Shown: in pieces, positions 20,025 through 28,079 of the stretch
How the letters are laid out: every line of letters starts with the position of its first letter
How positions within the stretch are numbered: the stretch's first letter is position 1
NCBI GenBank assembly: GCA_026954325.1
Contig: JAIXKK010000175.1
Span: forward strand, 40,374 to 104,373
Source: Bryobacterales bacterium
Lineage (GTDB): Bacteria > Acidobacteriota > Terriglobia > Bryobacterales > Bryobacteraceae
DNA length: 64,000 bases
Direction: 5' to 3'
Notes under the pieces: generated by a model
Told to the model about the DNA's origin: nothing
The model's input: the letters and a program-made list of their open reading frames with translations, nothing else
Database searches by the model: none
Position numbers and translations under genes: made by a program

Positions 20025-22250
20025 TTACGTGGCCGCCTGATCGCCCAGCCACAAATGTCCGATCTGCAATCCATCCTTGTGGCAGATGCCGGGCGCGGTG
20101 GCCACTCCCGAGAATTCCTTCACCTTCACCTCGACGCCGCCCGCATTATCATTCGGCGCCCAGAGGAAGACGCAACACTCTTCCGTGGAGCAGGAAGAGA
20201 AGTCCAGAGGAAGCGGAGGCATGGGTAGCCCAACCCAGTTGCCCAACAGGCTCGTATACCAGGAATCGATCATGTGATGCCACAGGTCCACTCCCCAGAA
20301 CGGCTTCACCCCTACCAGGAGCCGGCCGCCCTCGAAGTGGAATTTCCCCTGGTAGTACACGCCTGCCCCGTTCTTGGGGTTGGGAAAGCGGGCCACAATC
20401 TGCCCGCCCGGGGGAATGACGAAACGCCCCGTCCAGGATAGCTTGGCGCCGTGTGGTTCGAACTCGCGCCGGCCCGGATTTCCAGGGGCGCGCAGCAACC
20501 TCGTGACATCCATCGGCGCGGGGTAGCGCGGCGCCTGCCGGATGGGAACCGCCAGCATGTCCGCCAGCGCCAGCGTCTCATCGGAATAGGCGCTGCGGTC
20601 GAACTCCCGGCAGGTGGCGCAGGAATCGGGCAGTTTTTCCACCTGAAACATTGATTCCCGAAGCTGTATGTATCCCGGGCTGGACCACAAGTCCTGAAAA
20701 GTAGGTCCTTGATCAATGTCGCCCAACTGGCCCGGCAGGTGGCAGCAGGCGCGTGTTCGCCCGTCAGGAGCCACAATCGGCATCTTCCAGGGTAGGAAGC
20801 AATAAGGGATTCGCGCCTTTTCGGGTGTGATTTCCCTTGCCTGTTTGACATGCTCGCCGATAAGCCGGTCGATGGTCCGGATCTCCACAGCCGGAGGCCT
20901 GCGCACGGGCGCGGCGGTGGGCTTCGCGTCAGGAGAGAGTCCGGCGGCGCGCACCAGCGCTTCCGGGTAATAGCGGAACGCCGTGCCCTCCAGGCTCTTC
21001 CGCAGCGCGGGCAGTTCGCGGATTTCGAGCACAGGCAGCGGGCTCTTCTTCAACAACTGAAACATGGCGTCTTTGTCGCGCACCGATTCGTCGTGGCGCG
21101 CCGCCCCATCGAAGTTCAAAGCGTTGACGAACTGCATTCCGCGGCGTTCGGCGGCTTCTCTTGCCGCCTGGACGCACTGCTCCATGTGCTCCCGGTCGGA
21201 GGCGCGCACCTGGATGGCTTCGTGAACCGTATGAAACACTTCGAGCGAATGGATAATCACCTCGTTCACGCCGGAATCGGCGAGTTTGTCCATCAGCGCC
21301 GGCAACTCGTCGTAGTTCATTCGCGACACCGTGACCTTGGTGTAGATGGTGGCCCGCGGAGCGTTGGTCCGTAACTTCTTGAGGGAAGTCAACACATGCG
21401 CCAGGGGCGCCACGGGCCGCAGGGCGCGCATCGTTTCCTCGCTCGCGCCGTCGACGCTGATGCCGAGACGGTAGAACGCCTCCCACGGCACATTGGCCTT
21501 TTCAAGCGCAATGCCGTTGGTCAACAGGTCCACCTTCACCTGGTGGCGGGCCGCTTCCCTGATGAGCATGGGCGTGGTGGAGGACATCGTCGGCTCGCCG
21601 GTGCCGATCGGATACATGTAGTCGACGAACGGAAACGCTTCGCTGATGATCTCTACGTACTCGCGGCGCATCTCCGTGTGATGGAATTCCTTCGTAATCC
21701 CGTGCCGGCATCCGCGGCAGCGAAGGTTACATTCGTTGGTGGGATCGATTTCCAGCCGCAGCGGGTAGCTCGAAAGGCTGGTCCGCCCGAGCAGGATTTC
21801 CAGGTTGTTCAGCAGCGAATTCTTGATCTTCAGCCGCCGGTACTCTTCTTTGGAAAACAGCGGAGGCTCCACGGACTTCGCCTGCTCCGCCTCGTGTTTG
21901 CGAAGCTTCTTCAGCCGGAAATGACAGTAGGTGCCCAGCCGGCTGACCGTTTCGAAAAGCCCGTTGGTCGCCTCGGCCCACGACATGATTTCCCCGAGCG
22001 GCAAGTCCACCTCCGGCAGCGCCTCCCGGTAGGGGCCTTTCGCCGGAGCAAGACCCACGGACCGGTCATGCCACCGCTCCGCTTCCTTAAGAATGCCGTC
22101 GAGCGCCGCCATGATGGCGCGGCCGTCCGGTTCCTCCGCGAAGAGGGCGAAGTCGCGCCGCACTTTGCGGGCCGTGGGAATCAATTCCAGCCGCGCCCGT
22201 ACGCCCCAGTCATAAAATTCGTGGAGTTTCGGCGAGTGTTCCTGGTTCAT
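20025..22250 (-). CDS. Radical SAM/SPASM protein with an extra C-terminal domain of unknown function
   Basis: A 741-residue protein. Residues 1-150 are a helical region (KVRRDFALFAEEPDGRAIM). The radical SAM core follows, starting at LEIDPTNECNLRCRGCRHG near residue 170, with the C-x3-C-x2-C cluster that binds the 4Fe-4S and S-adenosylmethionine, then PIGTGEPTMSS. A SPASM-type auxiliary cluster region lies at about residues 485-560 (YCFLPWKMPIVAPDG, RACCHLPGQLGDI, CATCREFDRSAY). Residues ~590-741 form a beta-rich tail (WTGRFVIPPGGQIVARF, GVYYQGKFHFEGG, CSTEECCVFLWAPND) that I cannot assign. SPASM proteins modify peptides or protein cofactors, or activate enzymes. No small precursor peptide gene is obvious nearby. 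It converges with dnaB and lies 69 bases downstream of the deaminase-like gene. Confidence 0.85.
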   Translation of the reverse strand: MNQEHSPKLHEFYDWGVRARLELIPTARKVRRDFALFAEEPDGRAIMAALDGILKEAERWHDRSVGLAPAKGPYREALPEVDLPLGEIMSWAEATNGLFETVSRLGTYCHFRLKKLRKHEAEQAKSVEPPLFSKEEYRRLKIKNSLLNNLEILLGRTSLSSYPLRLEIDPTNECNLRCRGCRHGITKEFHHTEMRREYVEIISEAFPFVDYMYPIGTGEPTMSSTTPMLIREAARHQVKVDLLTNGIALEKANVPWEAFYRLGISVDGASEETMRALRPVAPLAHVLTSLKKLRTNAPRATIYTKVTVSRMNYDELPALMDKLADSGVNEVIIHSLEVFHTVHEAIQVRASDREHMEQCVQAAREAAERRGMQFVNALNFDGAARHDESVRDKDAMFQLLKKSPLPVLEIRELPALRKSLEGTAFRYYPEALVRAAGLSPDAKPTAAPVRRPPAVEIRTIDRLIGEHVKQAREITPEKARIPYCFLPWKMPIVAPDGRTRACCHLPGQLGDIDQGPTFQDLWSSPGYIQLRESMFQVEKLPDSCATCREFDRSAYSDETLALADMLAVPIRQAPRYPAPMDVTRLLRAPGNPGRREFEPHGAKLSWTGRFVIPPGGQIVARFPNPKNGAGVYYQGKFHFEGGRLLVGVKPFWGVDLWHHMIDSWYTSLLGNWVGLPMPPLPLDFSSCSTEECCVFLWAPNDNAGGVEVKVKEFSGVATAPGICHKDGLQIGHLWLGDQAAT

Positions 22251-22319
22251 TTCATGCTCCCGTGCCTTCCCCGGGCGTGCTCGCGGCGAGCGTGCTTTCT
22301 TATTGTAGCCGGAAGGCGT

Positions 22320-23012
22320 CTACTCCTTGAAGGATATCCTCAAGTCGGAAAGGCATTGACGTTGCGACTCTGGAGAAAGGTCGGTATACATCGGCCAGGC
22401 AACCGCTCCCAGGAAAGCTTGCAGCGCTCCGGGCGTATTGAGAAGCCACTGTGGATATTGCCACCCGGTCTCGTAGCCCTTTCCGTGGCACCCCCGGCGG
22501 TTCACGCCCGCCAGCGCCAGCACCGCCCCGCAAGGCAGGCAGCACAGCTTCGATATGCCGACATAATTACCGGCCAGAGTGGCCTGCCCCACGAAATCCA
22601 GCATCCTCATCTCACAGTGCAACTGGGCCGTGGTGAGGCTGACCTTGTTGTACCCGCCCACGCCGAATTGAAGGTCCGCCTGCCGCCATTCGTTCTGATT
22701 GAATGCTACCCAGGGTAACCCCACGGCCGGCGCATACACCGCGCAGCAATTCAGGTCGTTCTTCGGAACGATGGCCCTCGCTGCCTGGTCCGAGGGGTGA
22801 ATGACAGCCTTCGCTGTTGGCGACAATGCTGTCAGATTTGTCCGCACCGCGGCAATAAAATTATCGCGATAAGTCTGATTGTAAGCCGGAAATCGTCGAC
22901 GCAATCCACCTGCCATCTGCAATCCTCTGCCTCCTCTTACAGGGGAGTATGGCATTGATCGCGGGCGGCGTGCAAGACCGAGCACTTCACTTATGAGTTC
23001 GACTTCGCTCAT
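22320..23012 (-). CDS. Predicted zinc-dependent deaminase of bacterial toxin type (OTT_1508-like)
   Basis: A 230-residue protein with no signal peptide. Residues 130-190 carry a full set of cytidine-deaminase-fold hallmarks: H132-C-E134 in AQLHCEMRMLDFVG, where His would be a zinc ligand and Glu the proton shuttle, then C158-L-P-C161 in GISKLCCLPCGAVL, giving two Cys zinc ligands, then RGCHGKGY and a GW. This order of HxE, a GxSK-x-C-x2-C block and RGxHGxxY closely recalls the OTT_1508-like family of toxin-derived nucleic-acid deaminases. Residues 1-120 show no known domain. The start at 23012 has AAGGA six bases upstream and lies 12 bases after the preceding gene. Seen: motif order. Inferred: deamination of a nucleic acid or nucleotide, in a toxin or defence role. 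Confidence 0.62.
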   Translation of the reverse strand: MSEVELISEVLGLARRPRSMPYSPVRGGRGLQMAGGLRRRFPAYNQTYRDNFIAAVRTNLTALSPTAKAVIHPSDQAARAIVPKNDLNCCAVYAPAVGLPWVAFNQNEWRQADLQFGVGGYNKVSLTTAQLHCEMRMLDFVGQATLAGNYVGISKLCCLPCGAVLALAGVNRRGCHGKGYETGWQYPQWLLNTPGALQAFLGAVAWPMYTDLSPESQRQCLSDLRISFKE

Positions 23013-23024
23013 AATGTCCTTCGT

Positions 23025-23486
23025 TTAGGCGGCTTCTTCAGTGAGCGGTTCCATGAGTCTTGGAATCGCTTTCACATATTCCAACCGCTCCGGTATCGTG
23101 TTGCGAGTCCCGGCAATCCAACTCAGTGCTTGACTGACATGGAAGAGGTTGCTTACCGGAGCACAAGCTCCTGGTACGGCATCCGTGCTCCTGATTGGCA
23201 ACTGATGGGGCTTGAGGTTTCTGGCCTGTTCAACCTCGCCGTCGAAGCCTTCGTTGATAATGTTCCAGACCCTTGCGGCGGCGTATGGCCCCCATTCCTT
23301 CGCTACCCGGTCTTCAAGCCACCCAATCAGCGATGGCGGCTCCACGCCGGTCTTCAGCCATTGCTCATACAGGCTCTTTTCCCGCGGCGGTTGGTCGAGT
23401 TGCTCTTTCAGGTGGGCGGCGATCTCTTGCGGGTCGAGCGATTGAATGTGCCGCCGCCGCAGCCGGTTGTCCTTGATTCCGAACAT
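23025..23486 (-). CDS. Hypothetical 153-residue helical protein in the deaminase cassette
   Basis: A 153-residue protein of unknown family. ATG 23486 is preceded by GGAAGG about 8 bases upstream, and the frame is closed by a TGA 11 codons before it, so this start is well defined. The sequence looks mainly helical (LDPQEIAAHLKEQLDQ, YEQWLKTG, LIGWLEDRVAKEWGPYAAARVWNIINEGF, IPERLEYVKAIPRLMEPL) with no Cys cluster, signal or membrane segment. It ends 12 bases before the deaminase-like gene. Because it directly precedes a toxin-like enzyme, an antitoxin, immunity or partner role is possible, but that is inference from position only. Confidence 0.65.
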   Translation of the reverse strand: MFGIKDNRLRRRHIQSLDPQEIAAHLKEQLDQPPREKSLYEQWLKTGVEPPSLIGWLEDRVAKEWGPYAAARVWNIINEGFDGEVEQARNLKPHQLPIRSTDAVPGACAPVSNLFHVSQALSWIAGTRNTIPERLEYVKAIPRLMEPLTEEAA

Positions 23487-23592
23487 CGCTTGCGCCTTCC
23501 CATGTCCAACCCGTCAGACGGGCCTGTTGCGTTTGTGCGGTTTCGCCGGGGCGGTTATAGTTGTCCAGTGTCATCATCCGTGTGCTCACGAT

Positions 23593-23808
23593 TCAGCGGG
23601 TTGCAGCGGCCAGTTCCTTTTCGAGTTCCTTGCGGTGGCGCTCGATCATATCCACGAGTAACGCCGGGACCGATGCCCTTCCGCCATTCGTCCTGGCTCG
23701 TTCAAACGCAACTCGGTTGAGGAGTTCCCACAGCGCGGTTGGCAGGTGGAGTCCGGTGGTCTTGTAAGGACGCTCGCGCGGTTCGAATGGCGGTGTCCGT
23801 TTTGCCAT
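23593..23808 (-). CDS. Small ribbon-helix-helix-like DNA-binding protein
   Basis: A 71-residue basic protein. ATG 23808 is preferred because the product then begins MAKRTPPFEPRERPYKTTG, a typical basic arm. The stretch KTTGLHLPTALWELLNRVAFERAR, a short strand followed by a helix, then a turn and a second helix (SVPALLVDMIERHRKELEKEL), matches the ribbon-helix-helix layout of CopG/ParG-type regulators and antitoxins. An 8-bp palindrome (ACAATTGT) lies 21-30 bases upstream of the start. It is the promoter-proximal gene of the cassette after tRNA-Lys and could autoregulate it. The next gene follows after 106 bases. Confidence 0.6.
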   Translation of the reverse strand: MAKRTPPFEPRERPYKTTGLHLPTALWELLNRVAFERARTNGGRASVPALLVDMIERHRKELEKELAAATR

Positions 23809-23829
23809 AGACGACCAGTGTACCTGTTG

Positions 23830-23837
23830 ACAATTGT
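23830..23837. promoter_or_regulatory. ACAATTGT palindrome upstream of the RHH-like gene
   Basis: A perfect 8-bp AT-rich palindrome, unusual in this GC-rich region. It sits just upstream of the ribbon-helix-helix-like start (23808). On the minus strand a weak -10-like TACACT lies between the palindrome and the start. It is a candidate operator for that protein; the assignment rests only on position. Confidence 0.3.
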
Positions 23838-24083
23838 GGATTGGTGAAGGCTCCAATCCTCACTGGCGGCAGTTTTCGATGAGCACCTGAACCACTCCCT
23901 GATCTTCGCGGCGGTGGGATTGTTGTTTCAGGAAAGAGGTCTATGTCCAAACCCGCCGCGGGCCATCTGACTGATTGAGTTGCCATGCGGCCTCGACATG
24001 GCCGCCCTCTACCAGCGTTAGCGTCAGGCGATCCCGAGAGTGGCCGGGATCAGCCAATGTTTCGTTGATTGAAATAATTGAAC

Positions 24084-24159
24084 TGGTGAGCCGGGCGGGA
24101 CTCGAACCCGCGACCCTTTGATTAAAAGTCAAATGCTCTACCGACTGAGCTACCGGCCC
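24084..24159 (-). tRNA. tRNA-Lys (anticodon UUU)
   Basis: The minus strand begins GGGCCGGTAGCTCAG and ends with GGTTCGAGTCCC, CCGGCTC, A and an encoded CCA, 76 bases in all. The acceptor stem pairs in all seven positions with one G-U. The D-arm GCTC/GAGC and the T-arm GCGGG/CCCGC are intact. The anticodon loop reads CTTTTAA, giving anticodon UUU for lysine. The small deaminase cassette lies immediately 3' of this tRNA, a common integration side for genomic islands, though no duplicated 3' end was found. Confidence 0.98.
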
Positions 24160-24410
24160 GATGATGGGTATCGAAGAGGTGTGATCCTTTCGTCAGGATA
24201 CCACGCTGCCTCTCCTGCTTTCCGATTCCCGAATGCGCGCCAGTGACGGCTCTCCTGCCTTGCAGCGGGCATTACAAAGCTCCCGCCCCCCGCCCACCTG
24301 CCTGGACACTGCCTGGGACATTGCCTGGGCGCGCCTTGCGCGTTATCCATAATCCGATTAGCATTGCAGTATCGGCCTTGTAACCCAAGGAACCGAACTG
24401 GGCTTCCCCG

Positions 24411-26759
24411 ATGAAGAAATTCTGTTGCGTGCTCGCAGTCCTGTCATTTTCCGGACCCCTGCCGTCAGGGCAGTCCGTGAACCGGGACGCTTTGGTAGGC
24501 CAGTACTGTATGGCGTGCCACAGCAAGCGCGCCAGGTCTGGAAACCTTGCCTTGGAAGGAGTTCCCACCGGCGACCCAGCCGCGCGCCCCGACGTCTGGG
24601 AGAAGGTCATCAGGAAACTGCGGGCCGGCGAGATGCCGCCGGCGGGCATGCCGCGGCCTGACGTGAAAACTCTCTCCGCGTTTTCGGATGGGTTGCTTCA
24701 CGACATCGATGCCGCCGCCCGGCGAACTCCCTACGCGGGCCGCGCCGTCATTCACCGCCTGAACCGCACCGAATACGCCAACGCCGTCCGCGACATCTTC
24801 TCCGTCGAACTTCCGCTGGCTTCCGAACTGCCGCAGGACGGGATTGCCGGCGGGTTCGACAACATCGCCGATGCGCTATCGATGGCTCCTCTTCTCCTGG
24901 AGCGTTATCTCAAGGTGGCGCGCAAAGTGAGCCGGTTGGCCGTGGGCGTCAGCGACCCGTCCCCGGTAACCGAAATCTTTCCGGTCACTGCGACGCAGGC
25001 CGTCTGGCAGGGCGAAGGGATGCCGTTCGGCACGCGCGGCGGCATTCGCGTGAATCATTATTTCTCCCACGACGGGGAATACGGCCTGCGCGCTTTCCTC
25101 GCCAAGGAAAGTCTCACGCCCCGCGAAGGAGTGCGCTTCTTTCACACACGCACGAAGGTGAAGGCCGGCAATCACGCCGTCATTGTGACGTTCCCCGATG
25201 AGTTCGCCGAAAGAGAAGGTCCGGTGCTCGATGTCGACGGCCCGGGCGGCAAAGCGCTCGGCGGCCCGTTGGACGTGCTCGGCGGCGCTATTCGTCCCAC
25301 CATCGAATTCCGCGTCGATGGCCATCGCGTCAAACTCCTCGAGATTGCGGGCATGACCGCCGGGGAAGCGGCCTTTGACGGCCAACCCGGTCCGCCTTCG
25401 CTTGCCAGGATCGAGATCACGGGCCCTTACAACGTAACCGGAGTCAGCGAAACGCCCAGCCAGCGGCGCATCTTCGTTTGTAGGCCCGCGAATGCCGCGG
25501 ACGAACCCGCCTGCGCTTCGCGTATCTTGTCCACCGTCATCCGCCGGGCCTTCCGGCGCGATGTTACCGCCTCCGACCTCCGGCCCTATCTCGCCACCTA
25601 CACCAGCGCGCGCAAGAAGCAGGGCTTCCAGGAATCCATCGCGGCCGCTCTTCGTGACGTGCTGCTCGCGCCGGACTTCCTCTTCCGCCTCGAATTCGAT
25701 CGCGCCGGTGCACGGCCCGGCAGCGCGCAGCCCGTCTCCGATTTCGAACTGGCGTCTCGTCTGTCGTTCTTCCTCTGGAGCAGCGTTCCGGACGATTCGC
25801 TGCTCGACCTTGCCGGCAAGGGCAAGTTACGCGACCCCGCTGTCATCGAGTCAGAAGTGCATCGCATGCTGGCCGACCCGCGCGCCGGTTCCTTGATCGA
25901 CAACTTTGCCGGACAATGGCTCGGCCTGCGCGGCGTGACGGACATTGAGCCGGATCACCAGATCTACCCGGAATTCGATTCCTCCCTCTCATCTGCCTTT
26001 CAGCAGGAGACGCGCCTGTTCATCCGCAGCCTGTTTCGCGAAAACCGCGGCATTCCGGACCTCTTGGGCGCCGATTACACCTACCTCAATGAGCGCCTTG
26101 CCAGGCACTACGGAATTCCCGGCGTCATTGGGCCGGGCTTCCGCCGCGTGTCCCTCGCAGGCAACCCCCAGCGCGGCGGCCTCCTCACCCAGGGCAGCAT
26201 CCTGCTGCTCACCTCGCACACCACCAAGACCTCGCCTGTCCTCCGCGGGAAATGGATCCTCGACAATCTGTTGAACACCCCGCCCCCTCCGCCCCCGGCG
26301 AATGTGCCCCCGCTCGATGAGAGCCCCGTCAATGGCCGCAAATTGACCACGCGGGAACAGGTGGAGCGCCACCGCGCCAACCCGGTCTGCGCCTCCTGCC
26401 ACGCCCGCATCGACCCCCTTGGGTTCGCGTTGGAAAATTTCGACGTCACCGGCAGATGGCGTAAGAAGGACGATGGAGGACCCATCGATGCCTCCGGAAA
26501 GCTGTCCAACGGAGCGACATTCTCCGGCCCCCAGGGCCTGCGGGACATGCTGCTGAACAGCGGCGATGGGTTCGTTCATGCCGCCGTCGAACGCCTCCTC
26601 ACCTACGCCACCGGCCGTGAACTCGACCCCCGCGATCAGCCAGCCGTGCGCGAAATCATGCGCGGCACCGAAGCAAACCGCTACCGCTTTCTCGATGTCA
26701 TTCTCGCTATCGTAAAGAGCGCTCCCTTTCAAATGCGGCAAACCCCGGAGAAATCATAG
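24411..26759 (+). CDS. Exported DUF1592/DUF1588/DUF1585-type cytochrome c protein (planctomycete-type)
   Basis: A 782-residue exported protein. After a signal peptide (MKKFCCVLAVLSFSGPLPSGQS) come a cytochrome c haem site CMACH near residue 35 and a DUF1587-like segment (VIHRLNRTEYANAVRDIFSVELP). DUF1595/DUF1592 (IRRAFRRDVTASDLRPYL, LASRLSFFLWSSVPDDSLLDLA), DUF1588 (GLLTQGSILLLTSHTTKTSPVLRGKWIL) and DUF1585 follow, with a second haem site CASCH near residue 660. This family occurs in Acidobacteria, Planctomycetes and Verrucomicrobia, almost always directly before a DUF1552 gene as here. It is thought to serve extracytoplasmic redox steps, but its substrate is unknown. It heads a six-gene unit with gaps of only a few bases. 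Confidence 0.93.
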   Translation: MKKFCCVLAVLSFSGPLPSGQSVNRDALVGQYCMACHSKRARSGNLALEGVPTGDPAARPDVWEKVIRKLRAGEMPPAGMPRPDVKTLSAFSDGLLHDIDAAARRTPYAGRAVIHRLNRTEYANAVRDIFSVELPLASELPQDGIAGGFDNIADALSMAPLLLERYLKVARKVSRLAVGVSDPSPVTEIFPVTATQAVWQGEGMPFGTRGGIRVNHYFSHDGEYGLRAFLAKESLTPREGVRFFHTRTKVKAGNHAVIVTFPDEFAEREGPVLDVDGPGGKALGGPLDVLGGAIRPTIEFRVDGHRVKLLEIAGMTAGEAAFDGQPGPPSLARIEITGPYNVTGVSETPSQRRIFVCRPANAADEPACASRILSTVIRRAFRRDVTASDLRPYLATYTSARKKQGFQESIAAALRDVLLAPDFLFRLEFDRAGARPGSAQPVSDFELASRLSFFLWSSVPDDSLLDLAGKGKLRDPAVIESEVHRMLADPRAGSLIDNFAGQWLGLRGVTDIEPDHQIYPEFDSSLSSAFQQETRLFIRSLFRENRGIPDLLGADYTYLNERLARHYGIPGVIGPGFRRVSLAGNPQRGGLLTQGSILLLTSHTTKTSPVLRGKWILDNLLNTPPPPPPANVPPLDESPVNGRKLTTREQVERHRANPVCASCHARIDPLGFALENFDVTGRWRKKDDGGPIDASGKLSNGATFSGPQGLRDMLLNSGDGFVHAAVERLLTYATGRELDPRDQPAVREIMRGTEANRYRFLDVILAIVKSAPFQMRQTPEKS

Positions 26760-26767
26760 GAGAGACC

Positions 26768-28075
26768 ATGATCGTCACAAAAAAACATCTTCCCCGCCGG
26801 ACGTTTTTGCGTGGAGCCGGTACGGCGTTCGCGCTGCCCTTGCTGGATGCCATGGTGCCGGCGTTGCGCGCCGAACGGCTGACGGATGCCGCGCCGGTCC
26901 GCCGCCTGGGTTTCATCTTTTACCCGCTCGGCGTCGACGAGGCCCGTTGGCGCCCCAAAGGCGAGGGAGCGGACTATCAGCTCAGCGAAGCGCTCGCCCC
27001 CCTCGCTCCTCACAGGAACAAGTTCCTTGTCATCAGCGGCCTGTCTTCTGACCCGGATCGCACCAAGGCCGGCTTCCATGACCGCGCGCTCGCTTCGTTC
27101 ATGACCGGCGTCGAGCCCACCAAGGGTAAGGTCCAGGTCGGCATTTCCGTGGATCAGGTGGCCGCCGGAGTGCTGGGCAGAGAGACGCAATTCGCTTCGC
27201 TCGAGTTGGGCGCCGAGAAAGTCAATGTCAATAACAACCACGTTGGGCCCGTTTTCAAGAGCGCCACTGTTCCCCTGCCCTTCGAGCACAACCCGCGGCT
27301 CGTCTTCGAGCGGCTCTTCGGCGAAGGCGGCCGCATCGACCCCGCCGCCGCTGCCGCGCGCCAGGCCGCGGACCGCGGCAGCCTCGATACCGTCACCGAA
27401 CGGATCGATGAACTGAAGCGGCAACTCAGCCCCAGTGACTGCCGCAAGCTCGACGAATACACCGAATCCATTCGCGATGTCGAGCGCCGCATTCAGGTGG
27501 CCATGCAAAAGAAACCCGTGGATCTGCCCGAAATGGCTCGCCCCGCCGGTTCGCCCGATTCCTGGCCGGAGCACGTGAAAATCATGTTCGATCTCCAGGT
27601 GCTGGCCATTCAGGCCGACCTGACGCGCGTCTGGACCTTCATGTTCGCCCGCGAGGCCACCTCCATCACTTATCCCCACCTCGGCATCTCGATGGGACAC
27701 CACGAGATCTCACACCACAACTTCGAAAAGGAAAAGCTCGACGCGCTTGCCAAAATCAACATCGACCAATCGAGACTCTTCGCCTACTTCCTGAGCAAGC
27801 TCGATGCGCTCAAGGAAGGGAATTCGACGCTGCTCGATCATTCGCTCCTCCTCTACGGAAGCGATCTCAGCGTACCCACCTCCCACAGCCAGCGCGACCT
27901 GCCGATCATCGTCGCCGGCGGTGCTGCCGGGCGGATTGCCGGAGGCCGCTACATCCGCTTCCCTGGCGATACCACCCCGCTCACGAACCTCTACCTGACC
28001 ATGCTCGACAAGGTGGGCATGCCCACCGAGAAACTGGGCGACAGCACCGGAAAATTGAACCGCCTCGAGGTGTAG
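26768..28075 (+). CDS. DUF1552 family Tat-exported protein
   Basis: A 435-residue protein with a Tat-type leader (KKHLPRRTFLRGAGTAFALPLLDAM). The body shows DUF1552 features: RLGFIFYPLGVDEARWRPKGEG, FLVISGLSSDPDR, FHDRALASFMTG and, late, SLLLYGSDLSVPTSHSQRDLPIIVAGGAAG, which recalls the alkaline-phosphatase-like DUF1501/DUF1552 group. Its function is unknown. It pairs in most genomes with the DUF1592-type cytochrome, here 8 bases upstream, so the two probably form one periplasmic system. Four bases separate it from the ankyrin gene. Confidence 0.93.
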   Translation: MIVTKKHLPRRTFLRGAGTAFALPLLDAMVPALRAERLTDAAPVRRLGFIFYPLGVDEARWRPKGEGADYQLSEALAPLAPHRNKFLVISGLSSDPDRTKAGFHDRALASFMTGVEPTKGKVQVGISVDQVAAGVLGRETQFASLELGAEKVNVNNNHVGPVFKSATVPLPFEHNPRLVFERLFGEGGRIDPAAAAARQAADRGSLDTVTERIDELKRQLSPSDCRKLDEYTESIRDVERRIQVAMQKKPVDLPEMARPAGSPDSWPEHVKIMFDLQVLAIQADLTRVWTFMFAREATSITYPHLGISMGHHEISHHNFEKEKLDALAKINIDQSRLFAYFLSKLDALKEGNSTLLDHSLLLYGSDLSVPTSHSQRDLPIIVAGGAAGRIAGGRYIRFPGDTTPLTNLYLTMLDKVGMPTEKLGDSTGKLNRLEV

Positions 28076-28079
28076 CGTA

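Noticed and set aside
23857..24083. Minus-strand open frames between the RHH-like gene and tRNA-Lys
   Set aside because: They run through the tRNA or lack ribosome-binding sites and family character; treated as non-coding.
24084..24107. Possible attachment site: copy of the tRNA-Lys 3' end at the far side of the deaminase cassette
   Set aside because: No second copy of the tRNA 3' end was found between 22.2 and 24.0 kb, and no integrase gene is present, so island borders are not claimed.
24298..24333. Three direct repeats of TGCCTGG with about 12-base spacing before the DUF1592 gene
   Set aside because: Too short and imperfect to call an operator; no matching regulator is nearby.
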